A DNA stretch of 64,000 nucleotides from Lagopus muta (Eukaryota; Chordata; Aves; Galliformes; Phasianidae). The DNA is taken from the NCBI RefSeq assembly GCF_023343835.1, contig NC_064448.1:14105531-14169530 (forward strand), written 5' to 3'. The notes beneath the pieces are model-generated. The model ran no database searches and was not told where the DNA came from. It saw nothing but the letters and a program-made list of their open reading frames with translations. The position numbers and the translations under genes were made by a program. Every line of letters starts with the position of its first letter. Positions within the stretch are counted from its first letter, which is position 1. This document shows positions 15,001-30,000 of this stretch, piece after piece.

Positions 15001-18000
15001 TTTACCCAGTAAATGCAGCAAACATTGCTATTTTAAGCAGAAGTATTACTTAAATAGGATGTTTGCATGTTCTTCTTGATCCTGAATGAACTTTGCAGAG
15101 GCATGGAGCTATCACTTGAGTGAAACTGCTAGCATACGAAATAAAGCAGTTCTAACTCCACGCTAGCTGAAAACACACTGACAGGTTGCCTGCAAGGCCT
15201 TCTCACATCCCTTAAAAAAAAACAGTGTAATATTAAACCTACTTTGTTTGTTCCAGTTGTTGATTAGTTTTCTTTTTCCTTGGAGGCTTCTTCTTCTTTG
15301 GCTTACTGGCATTCTGACTATTTGTTTTGTTGTTCACACCGAAGTGTCCTGCTGATATATCGCTCTGTAGAAGGTTCACCAAGAGCGGGCTTGTGAGCGT
15401 GACATCCTTATTGACAGGAAAACCAGGATTCTGTCCACAGGAAATCTGATTCCCATTTGGCGTTCCGCTAAACCCGGAATTGAACGGCAGACCGTGGCCA
15501 GAGAAATGACTCCCCGAAGCACTGCTGCTTCCTTGCATTGCTTGCATATGGGAAGGCACCATGTTAGACTGCTGCACGGGAACATCAGGTAACATCTGTG
15601 TCACGTTCACATCACTACTTGTTGCAGTAGTAGTATCCCCAAGTTGCTGAGACATGTGGGGGCCAGGCCCAGTAGGTCTTAAAACTTGCCCTTGTATTCC
15701 CATAACCTGAGAAGGGTTACCATTCACTGGGCCTTGTTGAGCCATCATCTGCCCAGTGAACTGCACCATGTTGCCTTGCATGTTTGGGGTTGGTCCTCTC
15801 ATCAGTTGAGCTGGCCCCGACATAACACTGGACTGGTTTTGTGTATTAAAAGGCTGTTTATTTCCCTGCATTTGAGTGGTCATCATCTGTTCCATCATTG
15901 AGTTTGGCTGTAACAAGACCTGACCTTGAGGTCCCATCATCTGATTGTGTGTAGACATCATCTGTTGTCCCTGCTGGGAAATCATCTGTTTGGGTGGGGT
16001 CATCCTTTGGGGTGAAGGACCAAGATTTTGATTTTGTGGTGTTACCATCATTTGGCCTTGCGGCATGAGCTGAGTTCGAGAAAGTATCATCTGGTTCTGA
16101 GGGTTCATCGATCCCTGAGCCTGAATATTTACCATCTGTCCTTGAGAGGATACAATTTGCTGATGCATTCCCATAAGCTGAGACTGTGGTCCTTGTTGAG
16201 GCTGTCCTTGTATGTTGCCCATGTTAACTTGTGGCACTCCGCTAGCACCAGCCTGCTGGTTGTTCATATTTCCATGAAGTCCCATTAAATTGGTCTGCAT
16301 TATATTTGGTGGGCCATGCGGTGCTTGCATCTGATTTTGAGGAGGCCCAGATCCTTGGCCACCTTTAAAAACAATTGTTAAAAAGCTGGTTAGAAACCGA
16401 TGGGAGTGATAGAAAGTTTTCAAATTTGATGGTGAATAACTACTCCAAATTCACGCTCCTGGACACTGGAACATTGGACATATTTCCACTTCTGTGCTAT
16501 GATGGTTGGTACCACAGATAAACATTACTTGTCAAAACAGAAAATCATACCAGCACTTCTCAAGACAAGCACCTCCACTGGTGCTTCCTTTGTGGACCCC
16601 ACTGCAGAAGGCTCATCACAGCTTTCATTTCAGTCATTATCTGTACATAAGCCTAAAAATATTCCACAATAGCACCTAACTTCACAAAATGATTACCAAC
16701 TGCAAGAAGCTTCAAACCTTGAGGTTATTTTATAATAGGTAAAAAATAAACACACATATAGTAGTAATGAGGGGACATAATCCAGATGGAAGGCTGATAA
16801 CCAAATTGTTAAAATATTTATGAACTACAGATATTTTTTTTTTTCCACAAAACTCTCTTTAAGCTGATTTCCAAAGCTTTCAGAGAAACTAATAACTTTT
16901 TAAAATAAAACAAGGTGCTTCTTTTCTTCTTTTTCCTAAGATAACACTCTTCTTTTTTTCAGGACAAAAAGTTTATTTTGTGCTGTATCTTCATTACCCC
17001 TAGCCTCCAAATCCTATTGCCAATTCTTTTTAACTTCCGAACAGATACGTATGGATCCTAGGATGACAGTCCTAAGTAATAATACTTGAGTACATCCTGC
17101 CACTTGATTTTCTTTTCCTCATTTAACAATACACATAGAATACCACTAAGCACTTTCAGTCCAAGCTAGCTACAATACACCATTACTAGTAAGAATGTAA
17201 TGTTTTATAATTGTGTTATGCAAGTAAAAGCACCATTTTCTACATACAAAAAAAAAAAAAACAACAAAAACAAAACAAGCCATCAATAACTGAGGAACAA
17301 CACATTCCAAACAGACCTGTGTGCTGCACATTTTGGCTGGTTTGTAGCTGTGGAGCTCCACTGTTCACTGGTGTTCCTGGTGCTGTGGAAGGCACCTGAC
17401 CTTGCATGAAGCTCTGGTTAGCCTGGCCTGCAGGGAACCCGGGAGGGAGGCGCTTGGGCATTCCTTAACACAAGAATTTTCTCATTAGTAAGCAGGGAAA
17501 GAAGGAATAGAGAAGAATAAAGAGGAAAGAAAAAAATCTGTAATTGGATTTCAGTAGGAAGAATCCCTTTGAGTACGTACTGTCACACTTCTGGTTTAGG
17601 AAGAAAGTAATTTTTGCCAATACGTGAAACCCACTGAAAGCATACTCAGAATTCTTACCTGTGCAATAGTTCCGCCTAACAAAGCACCACGACTCCACTG
17701 AAAACATAACTCTGCTTCTACTCTAAGCAGAACATAACCCCACAGAAAAGGGGAAAAGTCGGAATTTTCAGAAAGCAGAATCTGAAGTACCATCATCTGC
17801 TGCTCATCTCTCAGCAGGACCTTAACTTACTCCATGTAAGCAAATACAAATATCTTGCATTTTTATGACACTTTTTCTCCTCTCAACAAGACCTGCCACC
17901 ACAACACACCAGGTACAACTTCCCAGCACTCCTTCGCCCTGCTGGTCCACGTACATACAGACTTGAAGTGACTGTTAGGCCCATGGAGGGCTGAGCTGAA

Positions 18001-21000
18001 GAATCTTCCAGGTAATGAGACAGAACAGGGCTTGGCTACCCACAAAGAGACTTAGCTGCAGCAAGTCCCAAGTTTATATGTGCTACTCCTACTGCAAGTA
18101 TTCTGCCAGGTCTGTGCCTGGCACAATGCCCACACTTGGACACATCACAACACCACTGCTGTCCTGCGACAGAGAGCAAGAATTGCACCGTTCCCAGCAA
18201 AATGAGCAGCAGCATGAAGGCCTCTAGCAAAACCCACCTCTTTACCTCACCATCAAATATACAGTACCACAGACCTATTAGAAACTCCATACTGCTGTAT
18301 TTTCCTGATTTACAGCCAGGATTTAACCTTGGCTCCTTCTATGACTATAGCTTCCTTGCACACTTTAACTGTATTGCTTGTGTAAATTAATCTGGTCTCA
18401 TGTCTACAACTAATACTTCAATATAGTTGAGTTCATAAGTCCAACATCAGGTGCATCTGTAAATACAGAACAATTATTTCCAACAACACATTACAGGACT
18501 ATAGTTCCAGTTCTGCAAACCTTAGAGCAAAATTCTGCACGTAGGAATGCTTTAATTGAAGAAAGTTAAATTTGGCCTCTTCTGAATTGCAAAATTAACC
18601 AGGTAAAAGTGTTGGAATGTATTCATTTACACTAAGCCTTTAAATGCAAAATGGCTCAAAAATGGAAAAATCCCTAACTATGGCCTAATTATTGTCTAAA
18701 CTGCAGGAAGGACTAAGCATGGACAGAAGCCAGGCAAAAACCTCAGCAACTAGAAGGTGCCGTAGCTTTGTTTAAATCAACAGAATCGTTTTTAAAGGAT
18801 CTTTTTAACAGATCTGAGGATACAGCTCACAGCAGGATTACTGATTTTAGCAATAGAGCCTGGAGTGAGTCCAAATAACCTATTTTGATAGTTTATTTGG
18901 GTTGTTATTTTTAACAGAGCAAAAGTAGGGTTTTGTCTATAGTAGGTTTACATAGTAAGTATGCAGAGGTTAGGCTGTCTAGAAGTCAGGGTTACATTAC
19001 CTAGAAGATAGTGATTCTTGACCGAGGACATACAGCTGGAGAGACAAAACTGTAAGGAAATGTGACAGTTCTCAAAATACGTGGCCGCTGAAGACAAGAA
19101 AGGAGGTAGCAAGCAAAAGGCACTGCCAGACCCTGAAACCAGTCTACAGGAGGAAAACCCTAAAACTGAGACAATTCAGATGAATCAAACTGAACCAAAT
19201 CCAAATGAGACCCACAACACAAACAGCGAAGATGCCTGCCTAGATGAGTAGACCAAGGAATGGTACTTGTTACAGCTCAGCCAAGCTGTATCGGATGCAC
19301 AGTGTGAGAACACAGGAAAACAGAATACATACAGGACTGTCTGTGGAGGTAGATAGAGAATATGGCCTAGACTTTGTAAGTACAGAAGGAAAAGAGCCTG
19401 TGCACAGGCACCTGAGAGCAGCCATTCAGGAGAAAGACAAACAGAGAGAATTGCTACAAGTCAGGCACAGCACCATAAAAGGCACAAGGGAAGAAGAAAA
19501 ACGAGGACACAAAAGAGATCTTAGGATTCATAAATGAAATTCTGCCATTGCTAGAGAAGCCTTCTGGGAGCAGTAAGGCAAAAACGCGAATGAGGAGATC
19601 CAAAGAGAAAACGAAGGACCACAAGACCAAAGAGGAAATTAAAATCTCCCTTTACTTTCTCATTTTAGAACAGGGAACAGCAGTAGCAGTGCTTTAATAG
19701 TGAAGAAACTGATGACAAATAAAGACAGGGTCAAGAGGAAACATCCACAACTTAGAAGGGAAGATGTAAAATAATGCTTTATTTCTGCAGCAGAGAACGT
19801 AAGTGGTGACGGACAAAGCTGAAGGGAAAAAAACATTAATTTGTTTTTATTGAACTCTCTCCCCTTCAAAACAAACAAACAATATCTTTGCCTATTCTGA
19901 ACTTGCTGTAAGGCAACAGAAGAACTGCCAAGAGGATGACAAGGAGTCATAAGCAGAAACTACATACAACAACTTCGTTGCCACGGCCAAGAGTTCACTT
20001 CTAGGTTACTAACGCAGCACGTCAGGACACAGGTAGGTAGTAGAACTGAAGTGACTGATGCTAATTCACCCATACTCACCTTACAGGTACACAACCTACA
20101 TCTTCATTTTGTCTCTGAACAATTTTTTGAAAAGGAACAACACCATTAGTTCTAGCCATTTTATGTTCTTTCTTTTATTGTAAAAGACAGTCTTAGTACT
20201 TCTTACCTCCTAAGCCAGGGTGTAAACCTTGTGGACCTTGGTTCTGCTGCTGCATCACCATGAAGTTGGGGGGTACGTTCCCCTGTTGCACCATAGGATT
20301 ACGACTAGGAGAACTGACAGTCTGCTGAAATCCCTGGGGAAGCGTGCTACTTTGGGGAGGCCTTGGTCCCATCTGCTGCTGCGTCTGGTTAACTGTTGGA
20401 GATGATGCAGGAGATCCCTGCTGGAAGGAGGAGGGAGAGGAAGCAGGAGACTTGTTGGTCAAGTGGGGTTGTTGTAGTGGTGTAGGAACGCGTGAGGGCC
20501 CTCCCTGAAGGCTTTTCATTTGAGGAGCAGTAAACTGGCCAGGATTGCTCATTTGGGGAAAGTTTGAGTGAGCCTGGGAAGCTTGCTGGCTTCCGAAAGG
20601 ATATGGAGGTGGAGGATGAGTAGGAGTTTGTACTGTGGCTAGAGATGGTCTTGCTTGAAGTTGCTGTTGCATTTGTCCAGGTAAAGGGGCCTTTTTCCAA
20701 CCCTGGTTTACTGTCAAGGTACCCAGTGCTCCCTGGGTTGGAGGAGGCTGAAGTGCTCCTGAAGGAAGCTGGTTCCAGCCAGGGGGAACCGGAACCTGTG
20801 CTGGTGAAGTAAACGAAGGTCGAATACCCTGCTGCGGCTGCTGATGTGGCTGGGGAGGACGTGTCTGCAACTGTGTTTGCTGCTGTAGTTGCTGAAAGTT
20901 GGCTGAGTTCATTTGCCTGTTTACAGGAACTGATTGCATTGAATGGAGTTGTGGAGCTAAAGATCCAGATGGATGATTTTGCTGCTGGATATTTAACCCA

Positions 21001-24000
21001 GATAAAAGTGGGTCCATTGCATCTATTAAAATAGCAAAGAAAAGTTAAAATAAAAGTAAATAACCTACTGTAGACAAAAACCACCACAAAACAAGGAAGG
21101 GTAAATTGTTTGCTTGCATCTGTTCACTCTGCTGAAATTAAGGTCTAACAAATATTCACACTCCAGTGCTCCAATTCCTTCAACAGACAGGACAGACAAC
21201 ACTTGGCTTCTCAGCATTCCCTTTGAAAACCTTCCAAGTCTCATGAATTTATAACCTCTAAAAAAAAAAAAAATAAAAATGGGTAACTCCATTGCACCTG
21301 TTCCTACAAACACAAACCTTCTACACACTTACTGGTAGAATAACACAAACATTAACTGGTATTATTCCTACCAGCTAAAAAAGTGGCAAAATGAGGAATT
21401 AACACAGTCCTAGAATATTTGAAACATTCATTAAAAATGTTGTCTGTAAGAATAAATCCTGCAAAGATCTAAAGGAAGCTGGTAAATACTACTACAATTT
21501 TATGAAGGGAGAACTAATAATCTCCTCTCTTTTTCTACAGTCTCATAATTATGAAGAAAATAACCATAAATTGAGGTAAGCCCCTCCCACCAAGATCCCC
21601 AAACATTAAGTTTCTACTCTCTCTAATCCTGTTTCAAAAGCCCCTGTCCTTAATCTGGCACACGTGCTTCCTACTGCAGACCCCTGACTCATTCAACCAC
21701 TTCTCTCCTTAAGACAAAGCTCTGTCCTAACAGAGTTACACGCAAAGGATACCGCTGCTGCTCAACACATTTGAAGAAAACATTAAGGAACCTGGAGACT
21801 TCAGATCCCCGTGTTATCTGACAAATGTCACCATACGAACAGGGACAAGGAGGGCCCTCCAGAAAGAGCAACTCTCAGAAAAGGCGAAGGAAAAGCTTCA
21901 GGAAACTCTGGAGTTCATTTACAAGTACAGTCTCAAACTTGCACACTGAAGAAAAATATTCCAGGTAAACATTTCTAGTAAAAACCAGTGCTCTGAGTAA
22001 CTTTTACAACCTGGCTGTGAGGAAGGTCGAGGTGTTCTCGGCTGCAGCTCTGTACCAGCACCACCTGCCACCATAGAGGATGGCATGCTTCCACTCTGGG
22101 ACATCATAACAGCTGCAGCATTGCTCATTCTTATCAAACCTTAAAAAAAAAAAAATAACAATAATAATTAAAAAGCCAGCATATTACCGAGTACAGCAAT
22201 TTTTACATAGAAAAGCATTTAGACTTTACAAATTGTTCCCCTGAAATAGCTGGAGGACACAGATCTCTGCCTCTGGAATAAAACACACAAATTAAGGTCA
22301 TTCTGAAACAGAGCCTTTAACACCAAAGGCTTAGAAGGCTGTAGAAAGAATCTGCCTATTACCAACTATTTGAAGCTTTCCTCTCTTGCCTGACTCGGCA
22401 CCAAGTGATGAGACTGTACCAAAGTAATGCATTGTGAGAAAGAACAGTTCTAATGCCTCTTTTACAGAGGCTGCTGTTTTGTAAAATGGTTTGCATCTCT
22501 GACCTGATGGTTAAATTCTTATATTTGTATTGTTACCTGCAGGCAGGAAAGGAACCCCATGATCATCCCATGGAAGATAAGCTTTCTGAGTCAAACTTTC
22601 CTGCCCTTTGCTAAGCACCACGATTTACTATTTAACTCTTTGTTTAATCAGGTTTCTACATAAGTAAAGTCTTTCCATTCATTCCCATCAACAGCCACAA
22701 ACGTGCCTTAAATTATCTGTTGATCCCAGTCTTCTAACTGCATGAAGTCCTATTTACTAAGATACCACTTACTTTATCTCACCTTTCGATTCAGCTGTTA
22801 AAATAAATGACATAGTGTTTTTCCTTCAACTTTTAATAAAATCTCGCTTTTATAATGAAAAATTGCTTACTATGCACATACAAACCAGGCACTCAATAAA
22901 ACTTCACCTCTTAAAGAAATGCAGTTCTCTGTGATCAGATCTCTGAAGGTTATCCAAAGATAGAGACCAAGAATAATGACAGTGCCCCGTCCTTCACTTC
23001 ATCGCACCAGATTTCACCTGCAATAGCTTACTTTTCTGCACTGAATCAAGCCTTATGCCAAGTGCCATAAAAACAGAACTGTGTCACAATCTCTGCACAT
23101 TTTAAAGTGAAGTCACTCTACAAGACCAAAGTGATTTTACAGCCTCTAACAAAAAAAATGATTCAAAAAAGCCAAAAAAAACCTGCCCCACCCAAATCAC
23201 TCCAGTGTTAATACGGAAAACGCAGCCCATGATTTACATGACCTGGGATTAGACAGTGCAGAAACAAGAACATACACCAATTTTATGGCAACTATAATTC
23301 TTGTAACAGTAATTGCTATGACCAGTGAAATCTCATAATATGCTTCATAAATTCCAAGCTTTGTAAATCTAAATCATTTCTTTAAAAAGCAATTTACCTT
23401 GTCCCCCTTGCATGGGAAATCCAGTTTCCATTCGTACTGAGTTGTTTGCTCCCAGGGGCCCATTGATTCGGACATCTTGGCTTCTATTTTGAGCTAGAGC
23501 TAAATTGATAGCACCTTCCCCTAGAAGTAACGCAGAAGTTGGGGGAATTGAATGATATACAGGAAAGCAGAATACAGACACCTTCAAAAGGATATTTAAA
23601 AGATGCCAAGGAAGGAAGAACAAACTTTACCTATAATATGCACTTTGTAAGTTATGCACAATACCCTTATCTTTATGTCTCAATTTTCAAAAAAGACAGC
23701 ATCATGGCAAGCATTAAGTGCCTTCAATTTCATCCTCAGTGTGCTCTGAGAACAGCTGCCCAGGACAGATGTTTCAGTCATGAACTCCACTGAAACCTTC
23801 ATTTAAAAAAGCCTCACAGGAGCCAATCAGGAACAGGGCACATTTTGCTAGTAACACTCACAAGAACATTCTTCAGCAGGTTTTCTGCTGCTTACAGGAT
23901 TTTCAGCTTCTGTTATTATTATTTCTATAATACCTACTCTCAGAAGAATAAAAGCCTTACACTCCCTTTTCATTGAAATTATTCTCCAAATTGCTGAATT

Positions 24001-27000
24001 ATGACATTCATAACATTAACTAAGTACACAAAACCTCTTGATGAGAGTGCTTAAAATTGTAGTATGTATTCATTATAACGCCCAGGAAAACAAATTAAGC
24101 ATGAAATACCTTCAATCTGAACAGAGAGAATCCCCAGATCACGAAGCTGTTGGTTGTTATTCTGAGCCAGGATGCGCAGCCGCTCCGCAGCTTCGCGCGG
24201 TATGTTAAAGGTGACGCGCACGCTGTTCCAAGGCTCTATTTTCTGCAGCTTTAACTTGTTGGATTCTTGAAAGAGAAAAGGCCGGAGTTACTGCAAAGTC
24301 AATTTTCAAACATGTCCCGTGAAGTGACTTGGTAAAAAAGCACATGTGAAAACCCCCAAAGCGGTGATTTGGCAGTGAAGCTGACCCGTGGCTACCCTCA
24401 GCTGCAGGGAGTTCTGCAGCACAGATGAGAGCACTGCACTGCTTCCCAAAAATTAGCCAAACGAAAACTGAAAAGTTATAACTAATGGAATAGCCAACAC
24501 AAACACTCAATAATATCACTCAAAAAGCAAAATATCCTGTGAAGAAACTGCTTTGGAAAGACAGAACACACATTACAGTGGATTTAATAGGACTGTTGGT
24601 GTGCAAGATGTGAAAAACGTGAATATGAGACTGAAGCCCTCGCAATTCACTCTGCGAGATGCTTGTGAAATGTTTTTTGTAGGCCAGTGCCAATGAAGCC
24701 CTACTGGTATTTCGTTCGCTCCTACCGTATTATTCAGTGATTCTGCACAGGGATGCTCAAACTGCTGCAGAAACCACATTGAAGTTGTACTAAATATTTA
24801 ACAGCAGTTTTTCTGTAAGCCTGTTCTATGTATGAGTGCTTCTACACAAATCAATCCTTTTAAAAGTAACAGGTGGGAACAGGCAGAAAGATAAGCCAGC
24901 AATGTTGGAAATACGGATCTGAAGTTGCATGCAGTTAAAACTGCAAAGTGCTGTTTAGGGAAAGAAAAGGCTAGATTCCTAATACAGATTTACAGGCTTC
25001 CAACATCAAGCTTTTTGACAAGGAAGAACAGCAGACTTGCAGGAGTTTGCTTTGTGCTCCCTAAGAACAATTCACATGCAGCTCATCCCTTCTTGTCCTA
25101 ACTAGCTCACCAAGACCCTTCTGCTGCTGCAGTAATGGCACTATTCAGTTTGTCCTCTTTCCATCAGACGCATCTTCAGAGGACAGAAGCTTAAAATCCT
25201 CCTTGATGCAGGTCTGAGTGGTGCTGTGTTGAATCTTACCAGCGTTCCAACACTTTACATATAAAAAACGCATTATCAGTTTCACTACTTCTACGTGTTT
25301 GAAAAATGAGAGATCAGATACCAACATCAAATCTCACAAGTCTAAACCAATATGATTCACTAACTTGACATTTTGAATATCCTGTTTTGTTCTGAATCAG
25401 CTCAAATAACTCACCACACTGATCATTTCAAAAGGATTGATTTTAAAGATTTGTTTTCTGCTTTCTCAGCTGAAGCTTGAATCGTGTTCATTAATTCTGC
25501 CATTAATATTTATAAGGAATGCAGCATACAGATGCCTGTATGTAACAAAGGCGACTCCACACAGACACAGATTGAATTTGCTCCCATCAAAGTGCTGCAC
25601 CAGTTACACCACTGCTAGCCACATCATCTTCAACCTCCTCCAGAACACAGCTCAAACCAGTGGGATTTCTTCAGTGTATTCATCACTTATCACAGCTTTG
25701 TAACTTCCATTCAGACCCCAACAACCGAAGCCATCAGTTCCAACTATGACTAGAGAAAATGGAAAGCTAAGAACAAAGTGACTCAGAAATGTGACTAGTT
25801 TATTCAGAAGCCAGAAATTAGTTTTCAGAAATGGTACTCTGCACTATGAAGAATCATGTAACACAAGAAACATTTTAAAATCTAATCCAGAAAATTGGAT
25901 TTCTTTAAACACAAAAACTGACTGCCTTTAAAGAACAGTGGATTCTTCTTTGGACTATGTGATTTCAAAAGAATATACAAAAAAGCAGCATGACAGGACA
26001 GAGACCTCCAGTTCTCAGGAAAAGACAGACAGGAAGGAGGAGAGAAAACTCAAACTGGCAATTATGTGGCTTTTAGGCTGCATTATATCATAATAAGCCA
26101 AAGCAGAGCAGTGCTGCTGAGGTTCTGCACTTCATGGTGCTGCTGTGTATGCACCTGCCGCTGCATTTAAGGCAACCTCCCCTGGTTTACCTGTTTCTGT
26201 AGCAGATTATACTGACAGCAGGCAGTCACCTGACTGTTCAGTAACATCCATCAATCTCCTCCAGTGATCAGAAGAGGGGCATTGCTGGGCTGACCAGCAG
26301 TGGGGAGGAAGCAAATCACTGACACAAGCACAATGACCCAAACTACCCCAACACTGCACCCATCCAGAAAGACTGTTACTGTGTGAGAAAGACTACATAA
26401 CCAAACAGCTACAGTTAATCATCATAAGCTCCTTTGCAAAGATCCTGACACAGTGGACAGATGTTTTTTTCCCAATCTAGATACGCTGATAAGACACGTT
26501 GCTGTTGCAAAAGCCCATGTCACCAGTGAACCAGGGAAGCCTGTCCACACAGTGGGCACACAGGACCATGTCAGAATGCTCCGTTCTCCCCCCTTCACAA
26601 AAGAAGCCTGGTAGATGAGGTCAATGCAGCAGCAAAGTGACAGTAATGACTTGAACAGGCCCAGCTACTTCAGAGTGAATCTATTCTCAACTGCAGTGGT
26701 TTAAATCGGATGGTTTTGATATTAAAAAGCACATCCTGTTTGGATGAGCTTGGTTTCACTTTCATACAAAAGAGCAATATGTAATGGAGAGAACTGAAAG
26801 AGAAAAAATACAAGTAAAACACTGGAACCAAATAGGAATGAATGAATTCACTAATCAGATCAGTTTTAAACAATAAAGTAACTGCAGAAACTTGTACTTA
26901 GTGCCCCTGAGAAGAACAGCACCCAGACGGACTGAGATCAAGTCCAACCAACCATCCAAGGAACTAGAAAATGGCAATCTATTTCTTTTTACAAGCACTC

Positions 27001-30000
27001 TGATTATGTAATTAATTATTCTAAGGACGGTTGAAAAAATGATGAGAAAGTACATTACCCATATGTAGAAGGCCAGGTACATTCTCCAGTATAACGCTCA
27101 GTTTCTGTTCAAAGTCTCTATCCTCTATATCTCCTTTAAAAGCTACAAAGATCGTGGAATCCTCAGGAGCAGCCTCCTGTTTCAGTTCGTCTTCCTCCAG
27201 TCCTGAATCCAAATCCACCTCCAAGTCTTCCATAGCCGAGGAGTACAAGGAGGCACATGTATCTCCCAGCTTTGGTAGGTCGTCCAGAACCATTGTGTCC
27301 AACAGCAGGAGCCAGTCAGACGTTCAGAAGATACTTTGGGAGAAAAACACAAGTTACAGTCTGCAGAGACACCAACAGCTGCACTCAACAGCGCACAAAG
27401 AACAAAACCCACCGGGTGACCCTGTGCGAGGGCCTGCGGGACAAACAGCGCGACTCCGAGCAGCGCGGCCATCGCAGCGGCCGAGCTGTTTGTCCACCAG
27501 AGCAAACAGGAGTTGGTGGTTTCCTGACAGAATCCTTCCACATGTGACTGGAGCAGTATTCCAGCTGGCCTAAATGACAAAGAAAAAGGGAAGGGTAAAT
27601 AAAATCAATGGCTCTCATCTCCGCGTCATACAGAGGTCAAACAAGAATCCGTAACAACTCTGCAATGCCTGGCTGCCGGGAAACTGCAGGGCCACTGGGC
27701 AACACTTTAATTGCAGGGAGCTGGGGGGAACCACCAAACAATTGTAGGGATTGCAGATGCTTTGTACAGCAAAGCAGCAGGAAAGCCACAGCACCAGAAG
27801 ATATTCAGCTTTTGATGAGAATTTTGCTCGTCCAGAGAACTCCCCAGCACACAGTGCTTGCTTTATGAAGGTTCAGGTGTTCTCAGCTGCGTAAGCACAT
27901 TACAGCTTGAAACGTATTGCCTCTATGCTACCCCACAACTTTTCCATCTTCCAGGGGAATTCATAAATCAAGTCATGTGCCCAGTACTGCTCGCTCCAGG
28001 AAACACACAATAAATTGCAGTTACATTATGATGTTAAACTATGCAGAGGTACAACCTGAGACAGAAGTTGTCCATACAGCACAGAGAACAGCAGCATTTA
28101 CTAAGATTCACACTCCCCACTTTGCCTGCAGCCATCACAGGGCTACAGGACCACGTGAGACAGCCCGATCCCCACTCTGGTCTCACACCCAACACTCAGC
28201 AAATATTTCTTATGCAATTCCAAGCATCCAAGAGTCAATACAGAAAGGAACCAGTTCCTGCCCACCACCGTGATTAACAAATCAAACCAACAGGCCATGC
28301 TGCCAAGACCTTGTAACTCGCAAGCTGCTGGCATTCAGCGTGAGCCACCAGAAGGGCTCAGTTCAGGATGCTCTGCCCTCCAATGGGATGCAGACCAGCT
28401 TCTTGGCAGAGGTTCAAGTTCCCAACACAACTTAAAACCACAAGTCGGAGATTAAAGGTGAATTGCAGATAGCGGCTGAAAAAAAAAAGCCTTTCTTCAT
28501 CCAGAAAGTAACCATGTTAGAAAGGTTTATGCTGCACTGTGATGTGACAGCCCACCCAACCCAGCACAGCCCACCCTGCTGCAGCAGCAGGCCTCCGCTC
28601 TGGAACACTGCTCAGATTTGGGATTGCAGACGCAGGTGGTTTTGTAATCCATGTTCTTTTGCAGTCTGCACTGAAAGTAAAAATACTTTCCATGTGTTTC
28701 CACAATGCTTTCAGATGAGTACTTTTTATTTGCTTCCCAGACTCTTTCATGCTCAGCTAAATCACAGCTCTGAGTGCTCTGCACTGAGTCAAACTCCAGC
28801 TCCACATCACGTGCCCAGGTAATGAGGACACAGCTGATAACTATCTGCAGGAAAGTTGGCATAATTGATTTTCACCAACAAATGAATGGTGAGTGTCTTT
28901 GGCAGGGCCGGGCTGGTTTCCCTAACCACAGATCACCTTGTATCATTCATTACACATACTCTGACTTCTGGAAGGAAGGAGCTCAGAGCCCAGCATGAGG
29001 AACAGCCTTAGGGACAACCACACTGGGGCCTGAATGAGCACCCTGTGAAAAACAAGCTGCATCTTCTGGAAATAATGAAAGAAACACCTATAAAACATGT
29101 ATAACCTTTTTTCAGAAAGAGAAATTTTGGATCAATATGTGAGGTTTTAAATGCTCAAAATACATACAATTACTCAGGGAGAGATGTTCTACCTCCACTG
29201 AGAAGCACGAATATTTCTGACAGTCCCGAGCACCAAAGAAATGACCTTTTCCTCTGTAAAAGCACAAACTCTTCAATGTTATTTATTTTGAATGTTGGTG
29301 TCTGAAGTGCCTGCGGCAGCTTTGAAGACTCCTCTCAAACACGCAGCTTGGCCTGCTCCTGTGCTCAGGTAGGATTTATACCGACTGCGACAGGAGGAAG
29401 CGATGATTTGTGAAACCTTCCTCTTTGGGCAGAGCACAGCCTGTCTTCCATCCCCAAACCAAATGAATCCCAGCTGCATCCCTCTTGCTAACAAATTCTG
29501 TAATCCCCTGGTTATAAGGTTGACTGCCATAAATCAGAAGCCAGCCCACAAGCACAATTAGCAAGGATCTTCATTCAACACTCCGCCCTATAACCCTTCC
29601 CACCACCACTTTCCCCCTCCCCCCAAAAAAAGAATAAAAACAAAATCTTTCAGGCCTGAGCACACGCAGCAAAACCCCAGTCCCAGTGATGCTGGTAACC
29701 TCGTGTAGATGCCTGTAGAGGCTGGGGCTGCAGCTGGGGACCAAGAGTGGAATCAACATGCAGAACTGCAGAACAGCCTGAGCTGTGGCAGCGGGCAGCC
29801 CAGGCCCACAGCAGGAGCCTGCAGCACAGATCCAGTGCCATGTGATGGGACAGTGCTTAGCAATGCCAGTGGGTTCCTGGGAGAGGGGATCAGAGCAGAT
29901 CAGAGCCAGCCTGCAGCAGCTAGCCGAGACAGCTGAGTGCTGGGAAACACCGGCTACAGCCCTGCCAGATGGAGGCAGGACAAAATGAGCTCTGTCTTGG

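Noticed and set aside
20389..21087. 232-codon minus-strand frame overlapping NCOA6 exon 6
   Set aside because: It is an out-of-frame reading of a Q/P-rich exon; the S/T-rich product has no family match.
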